A stretch of 10,869 nt of DNA, from NCBI GenBank assembly GCA_045118075.1, contig JBGUOI010000069.1, positions 1 through 10,869 of the forward strand. Reading direction: 5' to 3'. Below the pieces are notes generated by a model. The model was not told the DNA's origin and did no database searches. It worked only from the letters and a program-made list of their open reading frames with translations. The position numbers were made by a program, and so were the translations under genes. This DNA comes from Merdiplasma sp045118075. Lineage in GTDB: Bacteria; Bacillota; Clostridia; Lachnospirales; Lachnospiraceae. Positions 1-6,810 of the stretch are shown here, one piece after another. Each line of letters opens with the position of its first letter. Position 1 is the first letter of the stretch.

Positions 1-679
1 TAAATATCCCGTCTGTGGTCTTACAGATCGATCCGCGGACCCCCAGAGTCAGCAGGAAGGAAGATGCCGGGAACATCTCAGAGAGCTTGTCAAGCTGGTC
101 TTTCGGATCCTTTTCTCCTGTCAGTTCTTCCGCTTCAGTCTCATTCAGGATGATCCAGTCCGCCAGCTTCAGCGCTTCCTTCGAAACGGCATCATTCATG
201 GGGGCAGGATTGATCGCGATCATAAGGCCCGCATCGTGAGCCATCTGCATGATCTCGTTCATACAGTTGATCTCATTCTGCAAAACGATCATATCGCCCT
301 TCTCAAAATGAGAAAGCACCTGTCCGACAAAACCGATGTCCATCGCCTGGTTGGCTCCCCCGTAGAGCATGATGCAGTTTGCGCCGTCATCATCCACCTG
401 GATGACGGCATTTCCGGTGGGTACAGAGACCATCGTCAGATCATCCGTACGGATTCCGTACTTTGCGCAAAGGTCAAGGAGGAACGCACCGTCCTCTCCG
501 ATATGTCCGGCATGGCAGACCTTACAACCTGCCCTTGCCAAAGCGACAGACTGGTTAAAACCTTTGCCGCCTGCGTTCCTGGTCACGCTGCGGGCAGAAA
601 GTGTCTCCCCCGGGCGGACAAAATGCGGAACTCGGTATGTAATATCAATATTAACGGAGCCGAAATTCAATATTTTCAT
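1..679 (-). CDS. rbsK: Ribokinase-type PfkB carbohydrate kinase (3' part outside the window)
   Basis: PfkB-family sugar kinase, most like ribokinase, which phosphorylates D-ribose to ribose 5-phosphate with ATP in the cytoplasm. The visible 226 residues start MKILNFGSVNIDITYRV, the usual first strand and substrate loop. They carry the family signature NAGGKGFNQ (residues 35-43), the GGANQ segment (107-111), LQNEI (133-137), INPAP (156-160) and NETEAEELTG (179-188), all in ribokinase order. Ribokinases are about 300 residues, so the missing part should hold the ATP-site and catalytic-base DTxGAGD motif; the gene is cut by the window edge, not visibly broken. The ATG at 679 has a GGGGAGG ribosome site 9 bases upstream. 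Ribosides or other furanoses are possible substrates, since PfkB specificity is hard to read from sequence. No ribose transporter or hydrolase is visible here; they could lie to the left. Confidence 0.88.
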   Translation of the reverse strand, partial: MKILNFGSVNIDITYRVPHFVRPGETLSARSVTRNAGGKGFNQSVALARAGCKVCHAGHIGEDGAFLLDLCAKYGIRTDDLTMVSVPTGNAVIQVDDDGANCIMLYGGANQAMDIGFVGQVLSHFEKGDMIVLQNEINCMNEIMQMAHDAGLMIAINPAPMNDAVSKEALKLADWIILNETEAEELTGEKDPKDQLDKLSEMFPASSFLLTLGVRGSICKTTDGIF

Positions 680-747
680 CTGTCTTTTCCTCCCCTTTTT
701 TATCCGGATTTTATGAAACCGGCTGTCTTTCCGGAACATCAACGCAC

Positions 748-776
748 AGTATCCCATTAAAGAAAGTGTACTACAA
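748..776 (-). promoter_or_regulatory. Candidate promoter of the sugar kinase
   Basis: On the minus strand TTGTAG (776-771) and GATACT (753-748) are separated by 17 bases. Each matches 4 of 6 bases of the sigma-A -35 and -10 consensus. It lies about 70 bases upstream of the kinase ATG, and one AGTANACTTT repeat (772-763) overlaps the -35 edge and spacer, as a repressor site would. The call rests on position and partial consensus only. Confidence 0.4.
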
Positions 777-808
777 AAGCCGCTAAAAGTATACTTTCAA
801 AGTCTACT
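763..808 (-). repeat. Three AGTANACTTT repeats (possible operator cluster)
   Basis: Read on the minus strand, AGTAGACTTT (808-799), AGTATACTTT (795-786) and AGTACACTTT (772-763) differ only at the fifth base. The middle copy is part of a perfect 12-base palindrome, AAAGTATACTTT (786-797), typical of a dimeric regulator site. Start-to-start distances are 13 and 23 bases. The cluster lies just upstream of and over the candidate kinase promoter, so control of the sugar kinase by an unseen regulator is the simplest reading. The regulator family cannot be assigned. Confidence 0.5.
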
Positions 809-822
809 TATCAGCGGCTTTT
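775..822. terminator. Bidirectional intrinsic terminator after the CPBP gene
   Basis: Perfect 10-base inverted repeat AAAAGCCGCT (775-784) and AGCGGCTTTT (813-822) with a 28-base loop. Each arm ends in four T on its own downstream side, so it could stop transcription both ways. It lies 39 bases past the stop of the CPBP gene and upstream of the sugar-kinase promoter, separating the two units. The loop is long for a terminator and contains two of the AGTANACTTT repeats. Confidence 0.7.
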
Positions 823-860
823 CATATTATTCCGGATGATTATTGAGTCCGGGACCGGGG

Positions 861-1703
861 TCATTCGTTTCCGGTCACACCGTATCTGGTCTCCAGCAGT
901 TTTCCGACATGCCTCGTCTCAAAAAACATGTCCCTGTTCATGATCACGATAACGGCGGCTGCGATGATCACAACGATCGTTTCAACACACTTCGTTTCAG
1001 GCGTCATGGCGATCTTTTCCTGAAGAAAGTTGACTGCCAGATGGAATATCATGCACGCGAGGATAGACCGGTCACTGACGAGATATACCCAGGTGATGAT
1101 AAAGCCCAACGGAATACCGCTGATGAAAAAGTTGATCACATACATGGGGTTGACCATCAGTCCCGCCTGATAGGTTCCCTTGATAAAGATCAAAGGAAAA
1201 TGCCAGAAAGACCACAGGATGCCGAAGATCATGCTTTCCCGGAACCAGTTCATATAAGCCCCGATCGAATCCTCGCAGTATCCTTTCCAGCCGACTTCTT
1301 CAATGATCGAAGCCAGTGTGACGGTGATCAGTGCGCTGCCGATTCCGACGCCGGTAAACGAAAAGTCCTCTGTAAATGAAAACTGGCTTAAGGACTGCCC
1401 GAATGCAAGTGATAAAAGGATAGAACAAACGATTATCCCTGCAAACACGACCACTGCCAGCAGGACATTCATCCATTTCACTTTGTAAAACCCGATGAGC
1501 TTGATCTTAAGATCCTTCTTCAGAAGATCTGACCCGGATGTAAGAATGATCACCGTTGAAACGGCTGCCGGAGCGAGCAGCCCGATCAGCATGAGAACAA
1601 CTCCTATGTTCTCATTTACAAAAATGGCGGGGACCCAGAAGATCCATGTAAAAAAATATGCCAGTGCAAAAAACAGGACGGGTCTGTATTTATATGGTTT
1701 CAT
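861..1703 (-). CDS. CPBP family intramembrane metalloprotease (Abi/CAAX protease-like)
   Basis: Membrane protein of 280 residues with about eight hydrophobic segments, belonging to the CPBP (CAAX protease and bacteriocin-processing) family. The expected motifs are present in order: EEVGWKGY (135-142) for the EExxxR motif, WSFWHFP (164-170) for FxxxH, and HLAVN (221-225) for HxxxN, giving Glu135/Glu136, His168 and His221 as catalytic or metal-binding residues. The arginine of motif 1 is lysine (Lys140) and the phenylalanine of motif 2 is tryptophan (Trp164), both conservative. Bacterial members cleave within membranes, process bacteriocins or give self-immunity; the substrate here is unknown. 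The ATG at 1703 is preceded by GGGAGG and overlaps the end of the MFS gene by 14 bases, so it is the third gene of the TetR-MFS-CPBP operon. It ends before the bidirectional terminator at 775-822. Confidence 0.87.
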   Translation of the reverse strand: MKPYKYRPVLFFALAYFFTWIFWVPAIFVNENIGVVLMLIGLLAPAAVSTVIILTSGSDLLKKDLKIKLIGFYKVKWMNVLLAVVVFAGIIVCSILLSLAFGQSLSQFSFTEDFSFTGVGIGSALITVTLASIIEEVGWKGYCEDSIGAYMNWFRESMIFGILWSFWHFPLIFIKGTYQAGLMVNPMYVINFFISGIPLGFIITWVYLVSDRSILACMIFHLAVNFLQEKIAMTPETKCVETIVVIIAAAVIVIMNRDMFFETRHVGKLLETRYGVTGNE

Positions 1704-2949
1704 ATTTCCTCCCTTTCTCCAGCTGTCTGATGCTTGCGGAAAATAAAAGCGTCACGGAAGCTGCCGCAAGAAGAATGCCCGAAATGATGATCACCGCTGC
1801 CGAGCCTCTTCCGACGCCGCGTCCGGTGATCTGGCCGGCTGTATCTGCTGCCGCGCCGGATACGGCATAGGCAGCCGCATAACCCAGCTGAGAGATGGAT
1901 CCGATCATCCCCCAGGCCCTTCCCTGTGCTTTATCCGGTATGTTTGTCCGAACCAGATAATCCAGACAGTTATTGGCAATCGGCAGCGCCGCAAAAAACA
2001 GGAACCCGAATATGCAGATCGGAATCATTTTTTCAAACAGCCCAAACCCGGACATAAACAATCCGGAAAGCATGAGCGCCAGGGCAAGCGTCCGGACATA
2101 ATGTCCCTTTAACCCCCGGGTTCCGAGAACAATGCCGGTCACAAGCATGCCGCTTGCACAAATCGTTTCTGCCAGGCCAAGTGTCTTCGCATCGGCAAAC
2201 GACAGTATAAGAGGCTGGGCCAATACCTGGAACGTTCCCATAAAAAGTGTGATCACCGAGGACACTGCCACGAGGATCAGCACGCCCTTCTTTCCGCTGA
2301 TGATCCGCCACCCGTCTTTAATGCTCTGCAAAAATGGTTCTTTCATATGAGTCTTTTTGCTTCCGATTCCTTTTCTAACAACTGCAGCACTGATAACAGT
2401 CAGAAAGAACGTACAGATATCGATCACAAGCAGAAGTTTTACGTCGCGCACAGCCAGCAATAATCCTGCGATGACCGGCGAAAACAGGTATCTCGCACTT
2501 CCTGCAAGCGATACCAGGCCGCTTGCCCGGGAATATTCCTCTTCATTCAGAAGGTCCGTGATTGTTGCGCGGAATGCCGGCTCCAGAAGGGCAGAAAAAA
2601 CAGCGCTGACAAACACCCCCATGCAGATCTGCGAAAGTGACGCGCCTCCGTTCATAATGCAGACCAGAATGTAGACGATGCCAAGAGCAGAGCATCCGTC
2701 ACCGATCATCATAAGGAACCTGCGGTCATAACGGTCCGCCAGCACGCCGGCGGGCACAGAAAGGAGCAGCGTCGGAAGAAAACCGAGCAGCGTGACGAGT
2801 GCCATGCCTGCGGCGCTTCCCGTCTGCCGGAAAATATACACGCCGAGTCCGAAACCGGTAAGTCCGCTTCCGACGGCCGAGACCAGTTCTCCCATCCAAA
2901 GCAGCAGAAATTTCCTGAAATTGTTTTTCTTCATCGGTCGGGGCCTCAC
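1690..2949 (-). CDS. MFS efflux transporter
   Basis: Major facilitator superfamily exporter of up to 419 residues with about 12 predicted membrane helices. The loop after helix 2 carries motif A as GVLADRYDRR (68-77), typical of proton-driven drug or metabolite exporters. The overall pattern resembles the macrolide/enterobactin-exporter branch rather than sugar importers, but the substrate is not readable. Two starts are possible: GTG at 2949, whose GTGA overlaps the TGA of the tetR gene, or ATG at 2934 (giving MKKNNFRK). The GTG has AGGGGA 8 bases upstream and gives translational coupling; the ATG gives a more usual cytoplasmic N-terminus and has GTGAGG 9 bases upstream. The position directly behind a TetR repressor implies induction by the exported compound. 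Confidence 0.9.
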   Translation of the reverse strand: MRPRPMKKNNFRKFLLLWMGELVSAVGSGLTGFGLGVYIFRQTGSAAGMALVTLLGFLPTLLLSVPAGVLADRYDRRFLMMIGDGCSALGIVYILVCIMNGGASLSQICMGVFVSAVFSALLEPAFRATITDLLNEEEYSRASGLVSLAGSARYLFSPVIAGLLLAVRDVKLLLVIDICTFFLTVISAAVVRKGIGSKKTHMKEPFLQSIKDGWRIISGKKGVLILVAVSSVITLFMGTFQVLAQPLILSFADAKTLGLAETICASGMLVTGIVLGTRGLKGHYVRTLALALMLSGLFMSGFGLFEKMIPICIFGFLFFAALPIANNCLDYLVRTNIPDKAQGRAWGMIGSISQLGYAAAYAVSGAAADTAGQITGRGVGRGSAAVIIISGILLAAASVTLLFSASIRQLEKGRKYETI

Positions 2950-3536
2950 CTGATCAGTCCCCTGATAAATTCCATCGTTCCTTCTTTGGCACCAAGCAGT
3001 TTTTCCGTCATGTCAATGAACACCGCAATATCCCGGTCCGTATATTTTCCTTCGTCAAACATGTCATTGCTGACAAATAACAGCATCCTGACACGCTCCG
3101 GAATGTTATCGCAGGAAAAGATTCCCTCCCGGATTCCTTCTTCCACCACTTCGGAGAGAATCGGCACGACCGTTTCGACCAGTTTCTGCCTGATCTTGTT
3201 ATGCATAATGATATTCTCCGGTCTCATCAGTGCGCCTTCGATTGGAAGTTCTTCCTTTGACGGACGGATGGATGAAACGATTCCGACGATCTTTTGCGGT
3301 ACGGGAACAGGCGATGCCATGATCTGCTTTGCCGCTTCCGCCTCCTGCTCGATCATCATTCCAATGACTTCCTCAAGCGTCTGTTCCTTGCTCTTAAAGT
3401 AATAATAATAAGTTCCTTTGGCGATACCGGCTTCTTCGATAATGTCATCCACACTGGTATTTTCATATCCTCGGGAAATGAACATCCTGTAAGCGATCTG
3501 AAGCAGTTCCTGTTTCCTTCTTTCTCCCTTTTTCAT
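2946..3536 (-). CDS. TetR/AcrR family transcriptional repressor
   Basis: Protein of 196 residues with a TetR N-terminal helix-turn-helix: helix 1 RKQELLQIAYRMFISRGYE, then TSVDDIIEEAGIAKGTYYYYFKSKE (28-51 region), where GTYYYYF is the recognition helix and the start of helix 4. The C-terminal part, all helical, is the ligand and dimer domain and has no recognisable specificity. It probably represses its own operon with the MFS exporter and CPBP protein and releases on binding a ligand. Three CGACTNTYGGT sites over and around its promoter support autoregulation. The ATG at 3536 has AGGAG 7 bases upstream. Its TGA overlaps the GTG start of the transporter. Confidence 0.93.
   Translation of the reverse strand: MKKGERRKQELLQIAYRMFISRGYENTSVDDIIEEAGIAKGTYYYYFKSKEQTLEEVIGMMIEQEAEAAKQIMASPVPVPQKIVGIVSSIRPSKEELPIEGALMRPENIIMHNKIRQKLVETVVPILSEVVEEGIREGIFSCDNIPERVRMLLFVSNDMFDEGKYTDRDIAVFIDMTEKLLGAKEGTMEFIRGLIR
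2958..2963 (-). promoter_or_regulatory. Ribosome binding site favouring the GTG start of the MFS gene
   Basis: AGGGGA on the minus strand lies 8 bases before the GTG at 2949, inside the last codons of the TetR gene. It supports a GTGA stop-start overlap with translational coupling, although the ATG at 2934 also has a usable GTGAGG. Confidence 0.5.
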
Positions 3537-3552
3537 GGCGCTTCTCCTTTTT

Positions 3553-3565
3553 CGACTATTGGTCG
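3553..3565 (-). promoter_or_regulatory. Putative TetR operator, copy 1 (start-site proximal)
   Basis: Plus-strand CGACTATTGGTCG, one of three matches to CGACTNTYGGT. It lies just downstream of the -10 box, around the expected transcription start, where bound repressor would block the polymerase. A TTTTTCGACT prefix is shared with the complement of copy 3. Confidence 0.65.
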
Positions 3566-3571
3566 GTTTTT

Positions 3572-3600
3572 ATGTTACAACATCCGACTTTCGGTGTCAA
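3572..3600 (-). promoter_or_regulatory. Sigma-A promoter of the TetR-MFS-CPBP operon
   Basis: On the minus strand a perfect TTGACA -35 box (3600-3595), a 17-base spacer and TAACAT (3577-3572) as -10, followed about 36 bases later by the tetR ATG. Operator copy 2 lies mostly in the spacer, copy 1 at the start site and copy 3 just upstream of the -35 box. The promoter is close to consensus, so it should be strong when not repressed. Confidence 0.85.
3585..3597 (-). promoter_or_regulatory. Putative TetR operator, copy 2 (in the promoter spacer)
   Basis: Plus-strand CGACTTTCGGTGT, matching the CGACTNTYGGT core but with a weaker right flank. It fills most of the spacer and touches the -35 box, so binding would exclude the polymerase. 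It is the weakest of the three copies. Confidence 0.55.
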
Positions 3601-3604
3601 GGAG

Positions 3605-3627
3605 TTTTTCGACCGACAGTCGAAAAA
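3605..3627 (-). promoter_or_regulatory. Putative TetR operator, copy 3 (upstream, perfect palindrome)
   Basis: TTTTTCGAC (3605-3613) and GTCGAAAAA (3619-3627) form a perfect 9-base inverted repeat around a 5-base centre. Its minus strand contains CGACTGTCGGTCG (3622-3610), the best copy of the shared core. Centre-to-centre distances between copies are about 25 and 32 bases, near 2.5 and 3 helical turns. The right arm also supplies the T-tract of the neighbouring terminator on the minus strand. Confidence 0.65.
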
Positions 3628-3650
3628 AAGAGCCGGGAAGCTCCCGGCTC
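3623..3650 (-). terminator. Second intrinsic terminator after the secreted-protein gene
   Basis: GAGCCGGGA (3630-3638) and TCCCGGCTC (3642-3650) form a perfect 9-base GC-rich stem with a 3-base loop. On the minus strand it is followed at once by seven T (3629-3623). It stops read-through from the upstream gene immediately before the TetR promoter region. Confidence 0.9.
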
Positions 3651-3673
3651 CTTTTCATTGGATTTCATGCAAG

Positions 3674-3704
3674 AAAAAAAGACACCTTGCGGTGTCCTTT
3701 TTTT
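3674..3704. terminator. First intrinsic terminator after the secreted-protein gene
   Basis: GACACC (3681-3686) and GGTGTC (3691-3696) with loop TTGC, flanked by seven A on the left and a run of T on the right. The U-tract therefore exists in both directions. It lies about 13 bases past the stop codon of the secreted-protein gene. Confidence 0.88.
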
Positions 3705-3716
3705 ACGCTTTCTTCA

Positions 3717-4424
3717 TCATTCCGTGATCGCTTCTGTCACCTCTTCAGCCGCCTCAGCCGGGACAAAGAAGTATTCGATCTGTTCGTCATTCTCTACCGA
3801 GGCCACCAGTGCTGCCCTCAGCGTTCCGTCTTCCAGATAGTTGACTGCGATCAGTTCAAACATCTCACTCTCATCATCGAAATGAACAAAGAGACCGCCG
3901 TCCTGGTTATCCATCTCAATACTGACCGGTTCTTCGAAATAAAAGCCGCTCAGCGTTACTGTCGTCCCGTCGATCTCCATATCCATATAAGCCGCATCAC
4001 CGGGAGCGACATCAAGATAGGCATCGTCAGCCCCGACCTTGTAGGCTGACCATTTCCCCTGGAGCAGGTCCAGGTCTGCTTCATAATCGATCTCTGCCGG
4101 CACGAAGTTCTCGATCGCTTCGCGCCCGAATGTCATTGAATTATCCTCTCCTCCATCAAAAAACAGACCATCCTGCGTGATCTCAAGATGTCCGTCTCCG
4201 TCCATCAAAAGGCCGTCCTCGGTCACTTCCCAGGTGCCTTTGTTGACATCACTTCCCAGCTCCATCTCGTAGGTTCCGTCTTCATTGAGGGTCATCTTGA
4301 TCGCAACGCCCTTCATTTCCGCATACCAGTCACCGGTATAATCCGCCTCGCCGGCAAAAGCCGGTACGGCACACATCAGTAATGCAGCACCACAGGCAGC
4401 AAGCAGCATTCTTGTCTTTTTCAT
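3717..4424 (-). CDS. Secreted acidic protein with two lipocalin-like halves, function unknown
   Basis: Protein of 235 residues that I do not recognise by name. It starts with a typical signal peptide, MKKTRMLLAACGAALLMCAVPAFA, with probable cleavage after AFA at residue 24. The mature part is very rich in Asp and Glu and predicted beta-rich. Two similar halves are visible: GDWYAEM at about 31 with MTLNEDGTYEMEL, and GKWSAYKV at about 124 with MDMEIDGTTVTL and a later YLEDGTLRAALV. The G-x-W opening followed by short strands with D-G turns is the style of small lipocalin-like or copper-amine-oxidase-N-like extracellular domains, but no enzyme motif is present. The ATG at 4424 has a strong AAAGGAGG about 10 bases upstream. 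It is monocistronic or the last gene of the long operon upstream: I see no terminator in the 92-base gap before it, and two after it. Confidence 0.8.
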   Translation of the reverse strand: MKKTRMLLAACGAALLMCAVPAFAGEADYTGDWYAEMKGVAIKMTLNEDGTYEMELGSDVNKGTWEVTEDGLLMDGDGHLEITQDGLFFDGGEDNSMTFGREAIENFVPAEIDYEADLDLLQGKWSAYKVGADDAYLDVAPGDAAYMDMEIDGTTVTLSGFYFEEPVSIEMDNQDGGLFVHFDDESEMFELIAVNYLEDGTLRAALVASVENDEQIEYFFVPAEAAEEVTEAITE

Positions 4425-4516
4425 TTTTGCAATTCCTCCTTTGGGTAAATAGCACGATTGCCGGATTTAATAATCACAAATATATACGCATGACCGTACC
4501 GGCATCCACACAGGCA

Positions 4517-5827
4517 TCAAAACAGACGCGGAATTTCCGGTCCTTTTTTCTCCGGTTTCGGCAATAAAAGATCCGGCATATACCGTACCATACTCTCAGA
4601 AATTGTAAAGGGCAGCTGCTCTTCTTTTAACAGATCGCAAAACAGTTCCAGCGGTTTATTGTCCTTTGTGAGCATCTGGAAGGTTATGCAGAATTTATCC
4701 GGCAGTGCGTTTACTTCAAGCATCAGGTTGCCGTCCGTAATCGTATAGATGGATTCAATATACTCCGCCATACCGCCCCAGTCTGTCCTTCCCACATAAC
4801 TGATCATATAGGTGTCGCGGGCATCACTGGTGTAGATACTGTTTTTCTGGGCATATTTGATCTTGGACTTCAGATCCGGCTGAGCATCGATTCCTTCTCT
4901 GGATTCGACAAGCTTACGGTACCATTCGAAACTGTTCTCCGGCTGCATCTGTGTAATGATCGCACCTCTGGCACGCTGGTTCAGCCGCTCTATGGACTCA
5001 TCCGCCATCTCAAAACCATATTTCACATGGATGAATCTGACGAAGTCCCGATAAGACTTATCACAGCCGATATCCTTCCGGTAGTCGTCAGCGATCTTAG
5101 CGGAAATAAACTGGCCTTCCTTGGGCTGAAAATAGCGGGTCGTCATTTTCATCATGAGCGCCGCCAGAACGGAGTTGGGGCTTCCGTCGATCTTTTTTGC
5201 GTACTCCATAAAAGGCCGGCTTTCAAGTTCAAGCTGGTAATAATAAACATCATTCGCAAACGGATTAAGAAAATACAGGTAATCCTGTTCCATTCCGACC
5301 TTACTGTCCCCTTCTTCATAACGTTTCAGGGGATCATCCGTCGGAAGCTGGCTGACATCGGGATATGCATATTCCTCCTCATCGACGACCGAACCTACTT
5401 CTTTAAGATCCACAGGCGGCGTGATCGTGCCATACTTCTTTGTAAGATACTGGTACAGGGTCGTTTTGATCCAGTACATGGCGCCGTATGCTCCGCACAG
5501 GCAATGCGCCCAGTTGAACCAGATATTGTTGTCTCTCCAGGTGATCGCAAAAAGATGTTCCGCCACTTCTTCAGATCCCAGGACCAGGCGCTGATTCTTC
5601 TCAGGTAAAACTTTGATCAGCCGTTCATTGGGAAGCAGAACATAGTTCTCACCTTCATCCAGCCCCACTTTTACAGAATAATAAGGGAATCGCGTCATCG
5701 CTTCTCTGGCTGCCTGAGTCAGAAGTTCTTCGTCTACAGCCTCATTCAGCGTCACCTTCACTCGGACGGTAAAAGCATTTTTCTTTCTGTACTCATAAAG
5801 CAGGTAAACATCCGGGTTGCTGCTCAT
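4517..5827 (-). CDS. Condensation/alcohol-acetyltransferase-fold protein with degenerate HxxxDG
   Basis: Protein of 436 residues resembling the CoA-dependent acyltransferase superfamily (condensation domains, alcohol acetyltransferases, PapA-like enzymes). The N-terminal half has the pattern YEYRKKNAFTVRVKVTLNE, then EELLTQAAREAMTRFPYY as in these proteins, and NIWFNWAHCLCGAYG (101-115) where family members have HxxxDG. His108 is kept, but the Asp is Gly112 and the next Gly is Ala113. GAMYWIKTTLYQYLTKKYG follows as the usual helix. The C-terminal half holds SYVGRTDWGG, in the place of the conserved structural segment. Either the enzyme uses His alone, or it is a non-catalytic or binding homologue. 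It starts 2 bases after the hydrolase stop with AGGGGA 6 bases before the ATG, so it is the last gene of the coupled operon. The acyl donor and acceptor are unknown. Confidence 0.65.
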   Translation of the reverse strand: MSSNPDVYLLYEYRKKNAFTVRVKVTLNEAVDEELLTQAAREAMTRFPYYSVKVGLDEGENYVLLPNERLIKVLPEKNQRLVLGSEEVAEHLFAITWRDNNIWFNWAHCLCGAYGAMYWIKTTLYQYLTKKYGTITPPVDLKEVGSVVDEEEYAYPDVSQLPTDDPLKRYEEGDSKVGMEQDYLYFLNPFANDVYYYQLELESRPFMEYAKKIDGSPNSVLAALMMKMTTRYFQPKEGQFISAKIADDYRKDIGCDKSYRDFVRFIHVKYGFEMADESIERLNQRARGAIITQMQPENSFEWYRKLVESREGIDAQPDLKSKIKYAQKNSIYTSDARDTYMISYVGRTDWGGMAEYIESIYTITDGNLMLEVNALPDKFCITFQMLTKDNKPLELFCDLLKEEQLPFTISESMVRYMPDLLLPKPEKKGPEIPRLF

Positions 5828-5829
5828 CT

Positions 5830-6810
5830 TTATTCCCCTTTCTCAAAACCCTTTCTCAAAAAGGATATACGTCTGCTTATCTGTTGCTTCACGATCTTTG
5901 TGTCGATCGCTGCGTCATATCCGTGGAAAGTTCCTTTAGTTTCGTTAATCTCGACATCCACTCCTGCCTGCATGAGTTTCCGGGCATACGCCAGTCCCTC
6001 ATCGTGAAGGCAGTCATATTCCGCAGTTTCAATGTAGGTCGCGGGAAGCATATCCGGAAGTTCGCAATGCATGGGAGAGGCCTTGTCTCTTTCTCCTTCG
6101 TCTTTTCCGCAGTAGTAATCCCACATCGTCTCATTATCGACAGAGTTCCACTGCGGTGTGTCCGTGAACCTCTTCATGGATTCCGTCTCCATCCTCGCGT
6201 CTGTGACCGGATACACGAGCATCTGAAGACACGGCATTTTTACCTTCTCTTCTTCCCAACGGCTGCAGACCAGTGCAGCGATCGAAGCTCCCGCGCTGTC
6301 CCCGGCGATACCGATCCGTGTCGGATCGACACCAAGTTCATGCGCATTTTCTGTCACATATCTGTACAGCGATGCGACGTCTTCATAAGCCGCCGGATAC
6401 TGGTATTTCGGTGCCAGATGATAATGCGGGAAAAAGACTTTGCATCCTGTCTTTTTCGAATAGATCAGGACAAGTTTTTTCTGATAAGCCGCAGCCTTGT
6501 AGGCAAAAGCACCGCCATGTACGTAAATTAGCGCAGGCATTTCTCTGCCCGCTCCGGATGGGGAAAAGACAGTTGTTTTGAACTGAAGTTTCCCCGTCCC
6601 CTCCGTTACGATCATCTCTTCTTTAATTCCTTCCGGGACCTTTGTCGTGTGCCACGCCAGATCCTGATATATGTTTCCGGCAGCAACCACGCCCTTGTTA
6701 AAAGGATATGAGGACGCGCTTTTTCTAAGTTCCGGGTCTATCAATTCTTTATAGTCCATATCTTTTATTATTCTTTCCCAACCGTTTTTTGAATCGACGG
6801 TACTCCGCAT
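5830..6810 (-). CDS. Alpha/beta hydrolase fold-3 esterase (hormone-sensitive lipase family)
   Basis: Carboxylesterase-type hydrolase of 326 residues, presumably cytoplasmic as no signal peptide is seen. It has the oxyanion-hole motif HGG (98-100), the nucleophile elbow GDSAG with Ser172, the acid in YDCLHDEG (Asp266) and the base in TFHGYD (His296). The order and spacing match the HSL/lipase family IV, which hydrolyses short-chain acyl esters and sometimes amides. The ATG at 6810 shares its A with the TGA of the kinase gene (TGATG), a classic coupling arrangement. A start at Met18 (MDYKELIDPEL) is also possible, since the first 17 residues are not obviously conserved. Next to an acyltransferase-like gene, it may remove or proof-read an acyl group on the pathway's product; that is inference. 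Confidence 0.88.
   Translation of the reverse strand: MRSTVDSKNGWERIIKDMDYKELIDPELRKSASSYPFNKGVVAAGNIYQDLAWHTTKVPEGIKEEMIVTEGTGKLQFKTTVFSPSGAGREMPALIYVHGGAFAYKAAAYQKKLVLIYSKKTGCKVFFPHYHLAPKYQYPAAYEDVASLYRYVTENAHELGVDPTRIGIAGDSAGASIAALVCSRWEEEKVKMPCLQMLVYPVTDARMETESMKRFTDTPQWNSVDNETMWDYYCGKDEGERDKASPMHCELPDMLPATYIETAEYDCLHDEGLAYARKLMQAGVDVEINETKGTFHGYDAAIDTKIVKQQISRRISFLRKGFEKGE

Noticed and set aside
236..760. Plus-strand open frame over the sugar kinase
   Set aside because: It is antisense to a clear ribokinase with all family motifs, has no family-like sequence and no ribosome site of its own.
846..862. GC-rich near-palindrome by the CPBP stop codon
   Set aside because: CCGG pairs with too small a loop to fold well, and no T-run follows; the real terminator is at 775-822.
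4392..4424. Lipoprotein signal (LAAC at residues 8-11) in the secreted protein
   Set aside because: The hydrophobic stretch before Cys11 is too short; a standard cleavage at AFA (residue 24) fits much better.
4425..4516. Terminator or promoter between the acyltransferase-like gene and the secreted-protein gene
   Set aside because: I found only a repeated GATGCC and an AT-rich stretch, with no stem followed by a U-tract and no well-spaced -35/-10 pair.
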